From positions 56,359,001 through 56,423,000 of the forward strand of contig NC_088916.1 of NCBI RefSeq assembly GCF_963576675.1: a stretch of 64,000 bases of DNA, in the 5' to 3' direction. Positions 52,156-63,314 of the stretch are shown in pieces. The notes beneath the pieces were generated by a model that had not been told where the DNA came from, searched no databases, and saw only the letters and a list, made by a program, of their open reading frames with translations. Numbering within the stretch: the first letter of the stretch is position 1; each line of letters opens with the position of its first letter. The stretch comes from Euphorbia lathyris. Taxonomy: Eukaryota; Streptophyta; Magnoliopsida; Malpighiales; Euphorbiaceae. Both the position numbers and the translations under genes were made by a program.

Positions 52156-53988
52156 TGTCAAACCCGACCTAAAATAAGATCAGATAAGACAGTGAGACAT
52201 TACTACTGACTTATTATATAAACCAATAGCAGTATCTCTCAAATAAGGAGAAAAATCAAATCAAAAACGAAATTCTAGTTTAAAGCTAAAATGAACAACA
52301 TATTTCGTTTCCAGCTTAACTTTTTCATACGGAGTCCGATTAAGGCGATTCAAAAACCCCTGGAAACATAAGACAAAAATAAAGAACTTTCATTTAGGAC
52401 TCCAAGACAGATTCGGCCTATATCTGGTCGAAAAATTCATCACAAGATTCAGGTATGAATCTGATTTTTCCGCATCACCTATATAGACAATTCTTTATTA
52501 TATCTATATATATACCGGTAGATAATACAAACCAAACAAAAGGACACTGCCAAAAACAAGTTCTTCAAGTGTCCGTATACTATCCACATATATGTACATG
52601 AACAAAATGGATGCAATACCCTAGAGACGACTTGCACCTCGTAGCTGTAACCGAACCACGCCCTAGGATCGAGTACCCCTCTCGGTACCTTGCACTTCCT
52701 CGCCTAAAACAAAACAATAAAAACATTTGGAAAACATGAGATAAAAATCTCAATAAGAAACTATCAGCTATAAAAATCAACTTTACTTAATATAACTACA
52801 TATATATACGTTTATAAAGGATTTATCAAAACCTTGTAAAATATACTCAATCAAGGTATTAAACCAAAAACCAAGAATATATAATCTTGTATCCATTCTT
52901 GAGTTCATCCCCTTATAATTCAAATCACAATTCACAACATATACGAGACGTCTCTTAACATTGCCTATCCCATATGGTCTTACCCAACACTTCTCTGCCA
53001 TACCCAATAGGTCTTCAGACTGTGTACACAGGCCATATTTCTCACTAAATATGGTCTTTGAAAATTAAATCCACCATACCGGACTACTCTCAATGGATAC
53101 CAAACATTTAATTCCATATATATATATATATATAGATTGAAACCAAAAACATATATGTATATATGTATATATTTCACTTGATCATAATCAAATTCACAAG
53201 TGTTCAATTCTCCAAAATATCAATCCTTAATCAAATAAAATTTCCAAAATTAATCAACCAATGAAACCTCAAATCAATATAACCCAGTAAAATCTGTACT
53301 TCACATTTAAACATAGTTAATAGTTCATTTGAACTATAATTTCACAATAAAAGCAAGATTGTGAAAAACCTCAATTTTACAAAATTCCGGCATAACCCTA
53401 AAATATCAATTTCTAGAAATTCTTTGATTATATATATATCTCTATACATAAAACTCACATAAAACTCAAAATATAATTGATAGTTACTTACCTTGACTGC
53501 TAATTGAAGAAAACAACTCGTTCAATTCGCCTCTAAATCCTGTCTAAGACGTTTCCCCTCCAAACACTTCCGAAATTCAGAAACTCTTCGATTAGGATTT
53601 AGATCTATGCCTAAGGATGCTATAGTTTAAGTTTCAAGTGATTTGGACGGTCGAATCTCCGTAAATCAAAGAAACGGTGGAGAAACGGTCGAAGAACGGC
53701 GAAGAACGGATAAAAGCAAAAAGAAACAGAGAAGAAAGAAAAGAAAAGGTGATGCTCCACATTCTGGAACAATTTGGTTTTATATACCAAAGTTAGCAAA
53801 TATCTATTTTGGTCCTCCATCTTTATATAATCTTTTACTACTTATCCAAAACTTTTAATTTACACCTAAAACCATCGAATTAACTCCAAATTTTTCCTAT
53901 AACACCAAATAAAAATCACATACCCCATAATTATAATATATATTAATATCTAGGTATAAATTCTAGAAATTTAGACACGGACGTGACA
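52156..53988 (-). repeat. Chromovirus 5' LTR
   Basis: The same length and ends as 45688-47520, with only scattered substitutions. Transcription of the element would start within it on the minus strand. Confidence 0.96.
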
Positions 53989-53993
53989 GGTTA

Positions 53994-55030
53994 GGCCTTA
54001 TTAGACACTGATCAATTGGAAATTTGTTTGGACTTAGTCCGAAACAATTGTCCACCACTTTTGCTCATTCTGAACATTAATATGAAGTGATAGTTAATGA
54101 ATTCTGCATTTTGCTCTTATCCCAATGTTTAATTATTGTTGATCGGGACCGTGTGTAACTGTTCAAGAAAGGTACATAGACTAGGGTTAAGTCATAAAAA
54201 AGTTTTCACATCCAATGACGTCTCGAGTATGAGGCACAAGGATTGCATTTTATTTCTATTTGAAGCTTAGTGTCAAAGAACTTTACCATATTCAGGTTTG
54301 TTTAGATTTGTAATTCTCTTTTCGAGTGTTTTACTTGTTTCAATCGCATCACATTTAATTTTATTTGGCTGATCGCCCCTCTTTATTTATAAAATTTAAA
54401 GTTTAGAGCTTAGTATCCCATCTAGTCGACTAGACGAGAGGAGACAAGTGGTGGAAGAAGTCAAGTCAAAGGGACAACACACCGAAACAAATAAATAACT
54501 TCTTTGTGTGAAAAACATAGCCCTCACACCATGTGGAAAACCCATACGACGTGTGGATCTATGTAAAAGCTCATGATCCTTATTTTGATAATTCACACGA
54601 CTTGTGGACTACCAAAATCAGCAGCTATTTTTCGGATTAAAAACTCACATGCCATGTGGAGTTTTAAAACACCTTACAAATCTTGCCCTCACTCCAACTC
54701 TCTTCTAATCACAACCCATACCACCCCTTATTTACCTCTACCCCAATTTTATTCTTTAAGCTTCATTTATTTTAATTGTATACATTTACCTTTTTATGTA
54801 ATTTCATCTTTAGGTTAAAGATGGTATAAATTCATCTCTTTCATTTGTAATGTTTTTTTATCAATCAAATATTATTTTCTTTTTGAGAGCTTTGTCTAAG
54901 GTTCATCCTTTTAATAATAGGGATTTCACAATTCCTACAGATTTACCTCGTAAAATGTTAAGTTTAATTCCTTCTAATTTAGTTGGAGAAGAATTTTTTT
55001 GTTGATTTGCGATTCGCATCACGTTGTCAT
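53994..55030 (+). mobile_element. Gypsy-type 3' tail and LTR-like remnant
   Basis: The chromovirus has inserted just upstream of or into this older remnant. A palindromic-word array (54525-54659) is followed by sequence resembling 1387-1860, the LTR-like part of the first element. No integrase is recognisable here. Ends are not defined. Confidence 0.5.
54525..54659 (+). repeat. Third palindromic-word array (CACRYG-CRTGTGG type)
   Basis: Four words: CACACCATGTGG, CATACGACGTGTGG, CACACGACTTGTGG and CACATGCCATGTGG. Their right ends fall at 54536, 54556, 54607 and 54659, spacings of 20, 51 and 52 bp. This is the spacing set seen at 1.0 kb with a different word. Confidence 0.72.
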
Positions 55031-55479
55031 CACTATAGTTATCAAAAGTGTGACAAAGTTTAAAAATACTCTTTAAGACAATAACTATTACTCCAATTCA
55101 AATTTACATCAAGGGTATTCTTGACAATTTCTTAATGTCTTTGATTGAGGCTAATTTGTTTGTATATCAAACTAGTTATTTGTCATTTTATGTAACTAGA
55201 AAATAAGTTCATGGTACAATTTGTTTTCCCTTTGGACTAGATTCATCCCACTTATTATTTTAATAGGATAGTGATATTTCAATTATTTAATATTATAATG
55301 TACCCCAAATGAGTTTCGTTGTTATTTCCTAAGCATAAAAGTAATTCTTTTTATTTATATATTTTTTTGTTTTGATGGAAAAAATATATAATATAATTTT
55401 GAAAAGAACATCTCATATTCTAATCTTTTCAATTTTAATTCTAATATTTCAATTTATAACATTGACTTTTATGTCTAAT

Positions 55480-55735
55480 TATATTAACCATTGCGCTTGG
55501 CAATCATATAAGTATAATTCAGTTATAAAGCATGTTTATCGTGAAGGTAATCAGTTGATTGGATGACGAATTTTGTAAGAAGTGTTTTACTGGAATATCA
55601 CGAGTGTGATGTGCTATCTGTAGGTCTCCAGGGCATTCTCAACAATGACCGAGTAGAAAGGTCAACGAAGAGGATTATCTCTATGTTTTAGTTTTTTGTT
55701 TGTTTTCTGGGCTTGGCCCTCCTTACAAAAAAAAA
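55480..55735 (+). mobile_element. 5'-truncated LINE 3' end
   Basis: RNase H C-terminal text (VIKHVYREGNQ), followed after a one-base shift by WMTNF and HECDVLSVGLQGIL. A short 3' UTR ending CTTGGCCCTCCTTAC and poly(A) at 55727-55735 come next. The HECD...GIQ/GLQ-IL signature is shared with the antisense fragment at 57.7 kb. The 5' limit is uncertain. Confidence 0.7.
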
Positions 55736-56099
55736 GTTAAAAATTATTTGACAAAATTGTAAATTAAATTAAAAAAATAAGTATTTTTTTTAATTGAAGT
55801 ATGAAAGTTATAGAAGAGAGATGTTCTAACATTCCAACTAGGCCGATACCTCAGATAACCAACACATGCCAGGTCCAAATATTATTAAATCAATAAAAAA
55901 ACACATAAAAACATATAAAAAAGTTAATGAAATTTATAGTATCACTAATCTATATACCTATTATAACAAGACAAAGAGTAACTCCACTAGATGAGACATA
56001 TAGTATGTAAGCTAGATTTGCAAGAGTATTTGCAATCGGATGCAAATGTGAGAAACCATAGATTACATTTTATAAACCAAAGTTAAGCAATGCATCTCG
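55736..56099. other. AT-rich spacer, no gene seen
   Basis: No recognisable content. The stretch 55031-55479 is likewise empty. Confidence 0.45.
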
Positions 56100-56410
56100 G
56101 TCCTGTCTAATTCTTAAAGGGGTCAAAGTCGAACGCTTCCTCAAAAGCTCCACCACGTTAACAAAATCCACCTCCAACCACAAACAGTGCATGCCCTTCT
56201 CCTAAGCCTTCGAAATCACATAAATAGCGCCTTTCAAATCAGCAATGACAGTCTGAGAAAAAAAACAGTACAAATGAACCATTCCGAAAGATCCCAACAG
56301 AAACCTGCCTAATCCGAGGGACCTAAAGTAGAGCCGTCGGTATTTACCTTCATTCAACCTGGAGGAGGAAGGATCCTGTTGAACTTCCCTAACCCGTATA
56401 ACCGAGCTAA
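56100..56410 (-). pseudogene. LINE RNase H fragment
   Basis: On the minus strand PPPG-stop-MKVNTDGS (start of a LINE RNase H) is followed, with frame changes, by LKGAIYVISKA and CLWLEVDFVNVVELL. The acidic residues in TDGS and the ELK/EVD regions fit a decayed RNase H of the LINE type. The upstream RT is absent. Confidence 0.6.
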
Positions 56411-56529
56411 CACGACCCAAAATATCCCATGTGTTGGGGACAACACTGATATGGGGGTGGAAATTAAAGCCGGAAAGGGCAAGAACCAAGTGGGAGTGGA
56501 AGGAAGGCCTGAAAGAGAAGTCATCCACG

Positions 56530-57172
56530 TGGAACGTCCGATAGATCACGCTCCGATGGAGCCGTTGTTGTTCGAAGGGAAGAAGGGCCAGTCTTGGGCG
56601 AGTTGGGACAGAGCGTCACCCAAGCGGAGCATCAATTAGGTCACGTTCCAAGTGGAGCTGTTGTTCGAAGGGGAGGAGGTCAAGCCTTTGGGTGATCAGG
56701 GGCAGAGTGCCATCTAACAAAGTCTATAAACGATGATGTGTTTTTCCCTATACAAAACGCAGTCGTTTTCAAGTATTTAAGGGCCTTTAGTATGAATATT
56801 TAAAGACGAACTTTTTCAAATTGTATTACTTCTGAAAGTCTCTCTTCAACCTTTCCTCTTCTCTCTACTGTAATTCGAATCGTTAATCAACAATTCAATT
56901 CCTGTTATGGTATCAGAAGTTCTGGAATTCAATATTTTCTTCCAGTCTTGTATTCGAAGTTCTGGAATTCTTTAGTCTTTCACGAATTATTTTGTGAAAT
57001 TCTCTTTCAGAGTCTGTACTTTTGATTCCAAATTTCAATTCATCTTCATTACTTTTTGTAATTTTGCATTCGTTCGTAATTGAATTTTCTGTTTACTAGA
57101 TTAATCGGAGATCTGAAACCCTAGAAATGTCTACTGAAGGAAATCTTCAAAACGAAGAAGCTGTTCGCACAA
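56530..57172 (+). mobile_element. Copia 5' LTR end, PBS and start of gag (fragment)
   Basis: TGGTATCAGA at 56908-56917 follows a leader-like, CT-rich stretch ending AATTCCTGTTA, as in many plant Copia elements. A TATA-less AT-rich part and an approximately 100-bp duplicated segment (about 56539-56625 and 56641-56715) lie upstream. A gag-like start, MSTEGNLQNEEAV, opens at 57127 and stops after 16 codons. The rest is absent. Confidence 0.5.
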
Positions 57173-57568
57173 AATGAGAAAAATCAATAATTTGTCCCCC
57201 TCAAACATGATCAGATTCCGCCACCTCATAATGAGAAAAATACTGCTAATAGTGGCAGCCTCTCAGAGAGCTAGCTGCGATTTGTGGACTGAAAATGACA
57301 ATCCAGGAAAGCAATCCATATAGACAGTGCTAGCTGTAGGCATAATCTAGAGTGCTATAATGCAAGTTAACACAAGCAGATTATGATCTAAGTGATGTCT
57401 AGAAGGAGACAGAATCCCAAAAATACAAAAAACTTGGTGAAGCCATTCATCTATATAAAAACGGATCCATAACTCATTGTCTCTTGAAATTTACAGGTGC
57501 TAAATTGATATTTTTTTTATGTATTTACATAAAAAAAATAAAAATGGTACACAATTTCCATAGAATAG
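57173..57568. other. Unassigned single-copy-like sequence
   Basis: No ORF of note and no repeat recognised. It continues on the far side of the two hAT elements (59350-59520). The empty-site sequence is therefore older than both insertions. Confidence 0.4.
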
Positions 57569-57576
57569 CCAGTGGG

Positions 57577-58787
57577 TAGGGATGCATATAAAAATCCGTA
57601 AAACCGAAAAACCGAAAAACCAAACCGAAAATAAAGTTAACCGAAACCGATCGACTTTTTTTTTTATCTATAAGGAGGGGCAAAAACCCATGAGGAACCA
57701 AAGAAAAACGAAGAAAAAGGAAAACGTTATGCACGGATCATCCTAGGAAGACCAGTACCATAAAGATCTGAAAACAAAATGTCCTGGATGCCTACAAGAG
57801 GCGCATCACACTCGTGAAGACCCAAACTCAAACTCCCTGCGTAGTTTGCCATCCAATCTGCAGCCCTATTACCTTCCCTTAAGACATGGACGAGCCGCAC
57901 CTCCCAGTCTCTTTTATAAAATTCACGACACGAAGTAAGAAGCCAGTAAAAACGGTGTCGATGAACCACATCCTGACTAACAAGTCTAATAACTACCAAA
58001 GAGTCCAACTCAAACACAACCTTGCGGTAATGTCTATCTCATGCATACTTAAGACCAAAATACAAACCCCATAGCTCAGCCAGTACCGCTGTACGGTTTT
58101 TAATTTTAAAAATAGTGGTTAATAGTTATGGTTACGGTTTTCATATTCTAAAAACCGCGGTTAACCGAAACCGACCGAATTCAATTAAATATATAAAAAT
58201 ATATTTATTTATATTTATACATATAATTATACATTATCCCACTTAAAATAAATATAGGCTCAATAGCAAAATTTAATAAGAAACACTAATTATTTTCGGT
58301 GATTAAGACTCAATGATGAAATATTTCATCCCAAATGTCGTGTACTATCAAATTTGTCATAAAGTAGATAATTAGTGAAATTAATATAAATGAATGAGGC
58401 TTAGTTGGTAAACCAGAGATAATAAGAATTCTGGTCCAAAAAAACATAGTAATTTAATGCCTTAAAGAGTTGCTGTAAGGGAAAAATCCAATGTCCAATC
58501 CATAGTCCACACGTACATAATGCACACATATCTCTCTCTGTTGTTAATCTCTTCAACTCGCCATTAACCTGTCATTCCACTCACAATAAAAATTAAAAGT
58601 TTTATTATTATTATTATTATTTTATTTACTAATGGGTAGAAACCAAAATAAAAGGTTAATCGACCGAAATAATTGGTTAACCGATTAGTGGACTAGTGTA
58701 TAGTTAGCGTTTTTAAAAAAACCGATAAAATGATTAATCGACCGAATTAACGTTAATGGACTGGTTAACCGACCACGTGCACCCCTA
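57577..58787. mobile_element. hAT-type non-autonomous element with near-perfect 8-bp TSD
   Basis: The ends are TAGGGATGCA and TGCACCCCTA. The flanks are CCAGTGGG at 57569-57576 and CCAGTTGG at 58788-58795, matching at 7 of 8 bases. The subterminal DNA is full of GGTTAACCGA/ACCGAAA words in both orientations. A LINE fragment is nested within it. There is no transposase. Confidence 0.72.
57656..58100 (-). mobile_element. LINE 3' fragment nested in the hAT element
   Basis: On the minus strand TAVLAELWGLYFGLKYA leads to VVFELDSLVVIRLV, VRLVHVLREGNRAADWMANYAG and HECDAPLVGIQDIL. A stop and a 3' UTR (CATGGGTTTTTGCCCCTCC) follow, ending in poly(A) seen as T at 57656-57666. This is the C-terminal half of a LINE RNase H. 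The main frame runs 58017-57727, with one in-frame stop just upstream. Confidence 0.8.
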
Positions 58788-58813
58788 CCAGTTGGTGTCC
58801 AAGTTCTCCAAAC

Positions 58814-59341
58814 TAGGGATGGCAACGATAGGGTACCTGCGGGTAGTGCCAATTCCAAATCCTTTACCCGTTTAATTTTTAATTATCCGTATCCGTCTTA
58901 TTACGTACCCTAACGGATATACCTTTTGCATCTCATATCTGTCCCATTTAATTCACGGAGTACCCGCGGGTACCCTTACCCGTTAAAAATCAATAAATAA
59001 AACAAAAAAATTACAAATTTAATAAAGTATAAATTTAATAAATCATCCATCTAAAAATTGAACAAATTGAACTTTAATCAATAAGAATAAAGTAGTTTAT
59101 TGGTATGACTCAATGGTTGAAAAACAAAAAGTTGAGTTTCAAATCTTATATCATACATCTAAAAAACAATAATATTTTTTAATATATAAAAGAGTAATGA
59201 CAGGTATCGGGTACCCTGGAAGTATCCCATTATCGTCCCATTAATGATTTTGGTCTCATATCCTTTTATACAGGATATGTAGTTCCATTAGAATCGGATA
59301 GTACCGAATACCCGCAAATATAATACCCGTTGTCATCCCTA
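58814..59341. mobile_element. hAT-type MITE (528 bp), exact 8-bp TSD CTCCAAAC
   Basis: The ends are TAGGGATGGCAACG and CGTTGTCATCCCTA, with subterminal GGGTACC/TACCCG words. CTCCAAAC flanks it at 58806-58813 and 59342-59349. It lies 26 bp from the previous hAT-type element. It is noncoding. Confidence 0.9.
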
Positions 59342-59349
59342 CTCCAAAC

Positions 59350-60660
59350 CCCGCTTGATAGATACCTGTACTCAAACCACAATCCACTCTCGCATCCCTA
59401 TGCCTTCCATCCATCCAATAGAAATAACACCCGAAGTAGGAATATGCACTAGCTCCCCATTTTTCCACAAACTCTCAGAATTCTCTAGCAGCCTTATATT
59501 CGGAGGCTCAGCCACACGTATAACACGTAAAAGAAAAAAAAATAATACTACATTTTATCTGACACTTGACAATTTCAAAGAGTTGAATTAATAAACAAAT
59601 AAAAAAAATATTCATTATGTGGCTTATGTAAGACTCAATCATTTCCAACGTGGCTAGCTATCATGTTATATTAAAATACGAGGTAAAAATAGGGAGATCT
59701 TTTTTTTTTATCTTAGAGTCTGTTTGTTTCACTTGTTCATGTTAGCTGTTTGTTAATAGATAGTAGATGTTAGTTGATTTTTCTATTAAAAACATTTGTT
59801 TCGAAATTTTATCAAATATTTTTTAACTCCGGTTTAAAATTAAAATGCAAAAGGTAGTTTCGGAAAATGGAAATAAACATTATCTTAATATGTTAATATT
59901 ATAGTGATATTTTTAAAATCTAAAAGAATTTATTGTAATAAAAGAATAGTCCAATAATTTTATTAAAAATAGCAAGAAATTCAAGTAATATTTTTGAAAG
60001 TCACTTTAAATTTGAGTGAGCATAGAAGCGAATGGAGGGGAAGTCACGGGGGCAAGGGCATGGTTGGAAGATAGAGGAAGAAGTTATTAAATATAAGCCA
60101 AAATGACGATAATGACACTACTGAAACAATTATTACTATAGTACGGACTACTCACTGTTTGCATATTCCAAGTGGGAAGGAAGGAAACTATTCCCACAAT
60201 ACCCAAAACCCTACCACTTGTTACCTTTTGCGCTTTTCTACATCTGACAATTTTCATTCTAATCATTTTCATTTCACTCCTAACTCTAATCAACCCTATC
60301 CTAATAAAGGGCTAGTTAGTAATCTAACCCATTTCAGAGGGTTCGTTAATATATTTTATACAATTCTTTTTTGTTTACGTATCTAAACACTTTCATCCAC
60401 TTTGAACAATAATACATTTATTTCAATTCATCTTCTTTCTCATTTTGCTCTTACCTTTGATACCGCCACTGAAGCAACACTACAACACATTCTTTATCAC
60501 GGTTTCTTATGGAGGATTGAAAAAATGTTCGGAATCGGAGCAGAAAAAACTCGACAATTGTATTAGAATTGTTCAAAACTACATGGATTAAAACACGCAA
60601 GGAAAATCCACCGGATGATTTACTATCTCCATTCATAATTTCCCTTCACCATCTCATTCG
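59350..60660. other. Intergenic DNA, no gene confirmed
   Basis: Small frames at 59355-59591 and 60159-60386 have no recognisable content. Nothing else was seen. Confidence 0.4.
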
Positions 60661-60990
60661 TTCTTCATTTTACATACACATTATTCAAGTACGCAGTTGG
60701 TTAGTCGAATATTTTCTCGTTGAACCCATCATTTCCGATTTCCTTCATTTATGTCGCTTCGACAGTTTTTTTTTGTGGCATTTGCGATGAGATTTATAGC
60801 GAATGCGATAACAGTTGTCGCATTTGCGATAAAATTGCTTCTGTCGCATTTGCGACAACAGTTATCGCATTTGCGACAACTATCGTCGTAAATGCGATAA
60901 AAATGGAAGAAATCGGGAATGATGGGTTCAACAAGAAAATATTCAACTAACCAACTGCGTACTTGAATAATGTGTATGTAAAATGAAGAA
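60661..60990. repeat. 90-bp-arm hairpin with palindrome-array loop
   Basis: The arms at 60661-60750 and 60901-60990 are about 95% complementary; I counted four to six mismatches. The 150-bp loop carries TCGCATTTGCGA or close variants starting near 60776, 60798, 60818, 60844, 60865 and 60886. No open frame in it looks like a gene. It may be a foldback element or the source of a long-hairpin RNA. Confidence 0.88.
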
Positions 60991-62040
60991 AAAAAATACT
61001 TACATGAACTTGAATGATGTATGAATATGCTTAGATCTTAGGTTGAATTATTGAATTTTGTTGTAAGAATTTGAAAGAAATGAAAATGAGAAAGAGGTTG
61101 GAAGAGATTAGAGTATTTTGTCCATAATGATGAAATTGCCTAATTTGGTAAAATGAAAAGGCAGTGTGCCAAATATATTAATCGACCTCTCAAATACACT
61201 AGATAAATAATTAGCCCTATTTAAATACTTAAGGCCTTGACAAGGTAGCCTTAATTGGGGAGTATATACTTTTCAAATATATGTATAAAATGTTTTTCTT
61301 CGTTCATGCTTTGATTGAGAAAACCATCAAACGTCCTTGTTTCTTTATTAAATTTTCCTAGTGACGTGGACCGACCAAATTTCAGAATTTATAATTTTCT
61401 TTAAAAAGTTGGATTTTATATCTTAGCATTAATTTGTATAAAATGTCCTCACCCCAAATGGACCATCTTATTTAACCATACACCAAAAATAAAATAAAAA
61501 ACTACAATGTACCTATATATATCACTTCCTGGAAATTAATCAATTAGTACTTTTAAGAAAGAAAAAAAAAAACGAAATAAATTACTTTTAAGAATTAAAA
61601 AATGTAAATTTGAAGAGAAATTTTACTGGGTGTACGAATGCATGAATCAGACTATCTGATAATTAAAAAAAAGTTATAACACATGTCTTGTAAAAAATAA
61701 TTGAGTATAAATAGTATATTTCGAAATAAGTAAAAATTACAGAAAAGTTTAAATTTGCATTTTCAATATCGTAGATCGTGATAAAACAATAATAGACAGT
61801 GTTTAAAACTGTTTTTGACACAACGGCGAGAAACACACTTCACTCCAATCAAATTCATAGTGTTTTTCTATAGGAATGATTTCATGATCTTTTAATTAGT
61901 CTGATCTATATGATGATAGAATTTTTTTTGTTTGTTTTTCTATGATGAAAAACATGATAACACTCATATAAAGAGACATACTACAATCACTCATAAGGAG
62001 AGAAAGAACAAAAAATTACTGATATGGTAAATAATATCAT
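60991..62040. other. AT-rich intergenic DNA, no gene seen
   Basis: No open frame, LTR or clear repeat recognised. Confidence 0.5.
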
Positions 62041-62313
62041 ATGGGCCTCCGGAAAACCCATAACTTACTCTTTGGACCGGCTCATTTAGGGTCCCCAAAA
62101 GGGTCCAATTGTGAAATAAGGTTTCGGACCTCATAAACACGCTAACCTCAATTAAGGAGGGAATTTAGGTTCCAGACTAATATGATGCTGACACGTGTAC
62201 ATGAGTTGAAGCCCGAATTACTATAAATAGAGGCTTCGCACAAGAAGAAAGGTACACATTATTCTATACTCTACGACTAGTAATTTCCATCTTAAGTCCT
62301 TTATTCACATATT
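62041..62313 (+). repeat. LTR-like fragment cut by a Copia LTR
   Basis: A G+C-richer stretch (GGGCCTCCGGAAAACCC, GCTGACACGTGTACATGAG) leads to a TATA-like ACTATAAATAGAGG and a leader-like sequence. It ends abruptly where TGTTGAAACACC begins at 62314. It has the look of the promoter half of an LTR of another family. Confidence 0.4.
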
Positions 62314-63314
62314 TGTTGAAACACCTTTCCACATGATTTTGATTTGACAAAATTATTTAAGTTAATCCATGATTAAGAGGCAATTAAATTTAAGTGCTTT
62401 GATTTAATTGTACTAATATGTTTGTTCAATGGTGAGTATAAGTATAAATGAAAACAGAATCAAAAAGTAAGACAGGACGAAGTCAGCATAAGCTGAGTGG
62501 AGTGCAACTCAGCAGAACAGAAGAAAAGCAAGCTTCAAAACAAATGTTTAAAGATGAAGCTGACCAACGAAGCTGAGTGAAACGCAAGTCCTTCTCGAAA
62601 CTAAAGCTTGCAGACGAAGCTGACCACGGAAGCTGAGTAAGAGTAACTCAGAAACGAAGAACAAAAGCAACGTCAATAAAGTCAAGCTGAGTGTTCGTCA
62701 GGGCAGCATGAATGATCCGTTTGCTAGAAGACAAGATCCGACAACTGTCTGCACCAATAATAGAAACCTTGAAATTACACACACAGTAAATTTCGAGATG
62801 CATGGGTCAACTGTCCGTTAGCTAAAAGACGAACTGGCACTAGAAGACACACCTGTGGGAAAAAGACAAACTTGACGTCTGCGGAATTCAGACGACGGGA
62901 TTGGCCTGCAAATCAGAAGCTGACCAGAGCAATGTCGTAAGAAAGAGACGTTTGAATCCAACGGATAATTCCGGATTCAAATGATTGTGTCTTCAGATTA
63001 CAACTATAAAAGGACAAGTTCATTTTTGGATCCGTAGTCGATTTTGCCAAGAAAAATACAAGAGAAAAAGAGAAAAGATACAAAGCACATTCAAACAAGA
63101 AAAAGATCTTACACCAAACTTCCATTTCTGTGTAAAAGCTAGATTGATTTTGTAATCATCTAAAGTGTTCTTCATCTAGAAAGAACAAGTTTGTATCAAT
63201 TGTAAAATTGAGAGAGTGGTGCTGAGTACTCGGTTTTAAGTACTCAGTGGTAGAGAAATCTAGGTGTTCGGTTATAGCACTTAGTAGGAGTTGAGTAGAC
63301 GAATAGAGGAAGGT
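62314..63314 (+). repeat. Copia LTR (plus orientation), truncated
   Basis: It starts TGTTGAAACACCTTTCCAC, like the LTR at 32798. It runs in parallel with that LTR up to GAATAGAGGAAGGT, where the other LTR continues with ACTCTTG but this one is cut. Confidence 0.8.

Larger units (their letters stand above)
45688..53988 (-). mobile_element. Complete Ty3/Gypsy chromovirus, TSD GGTTA
   Basis: Two 1,833-bp LTRs (45688-47520 and 52156-53988) enclose gag and pol on the minus strand. GGTTA flanks the element at 45683-45687 and 53989-53993. PBS and polypurine tract are in the expected places. I counted 11 substitutions between the LTRs by eye, about 0.6%, so insertion was recent. The integrase tail resembles the chromodomain type of the Tekay/Del group. 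Frameshifts between gag and pol and near the integrase C-terminus suggest the copy is not fully autonomous. Confidence 0.96.

Noticed and set aside
56379..56639. Plus-strand 86-codon frame
   Set aside because: It overlaps an antisense LINE RNase H fragment and a duplicated Copia leader segment; no domain.
60720..60950. 76-codon frame with repeated Ala-Phe-Ala-Thr-Thr text
   Set aside because: It arises from the palindromic words in the loop of a hairpin rather than from a protein family.
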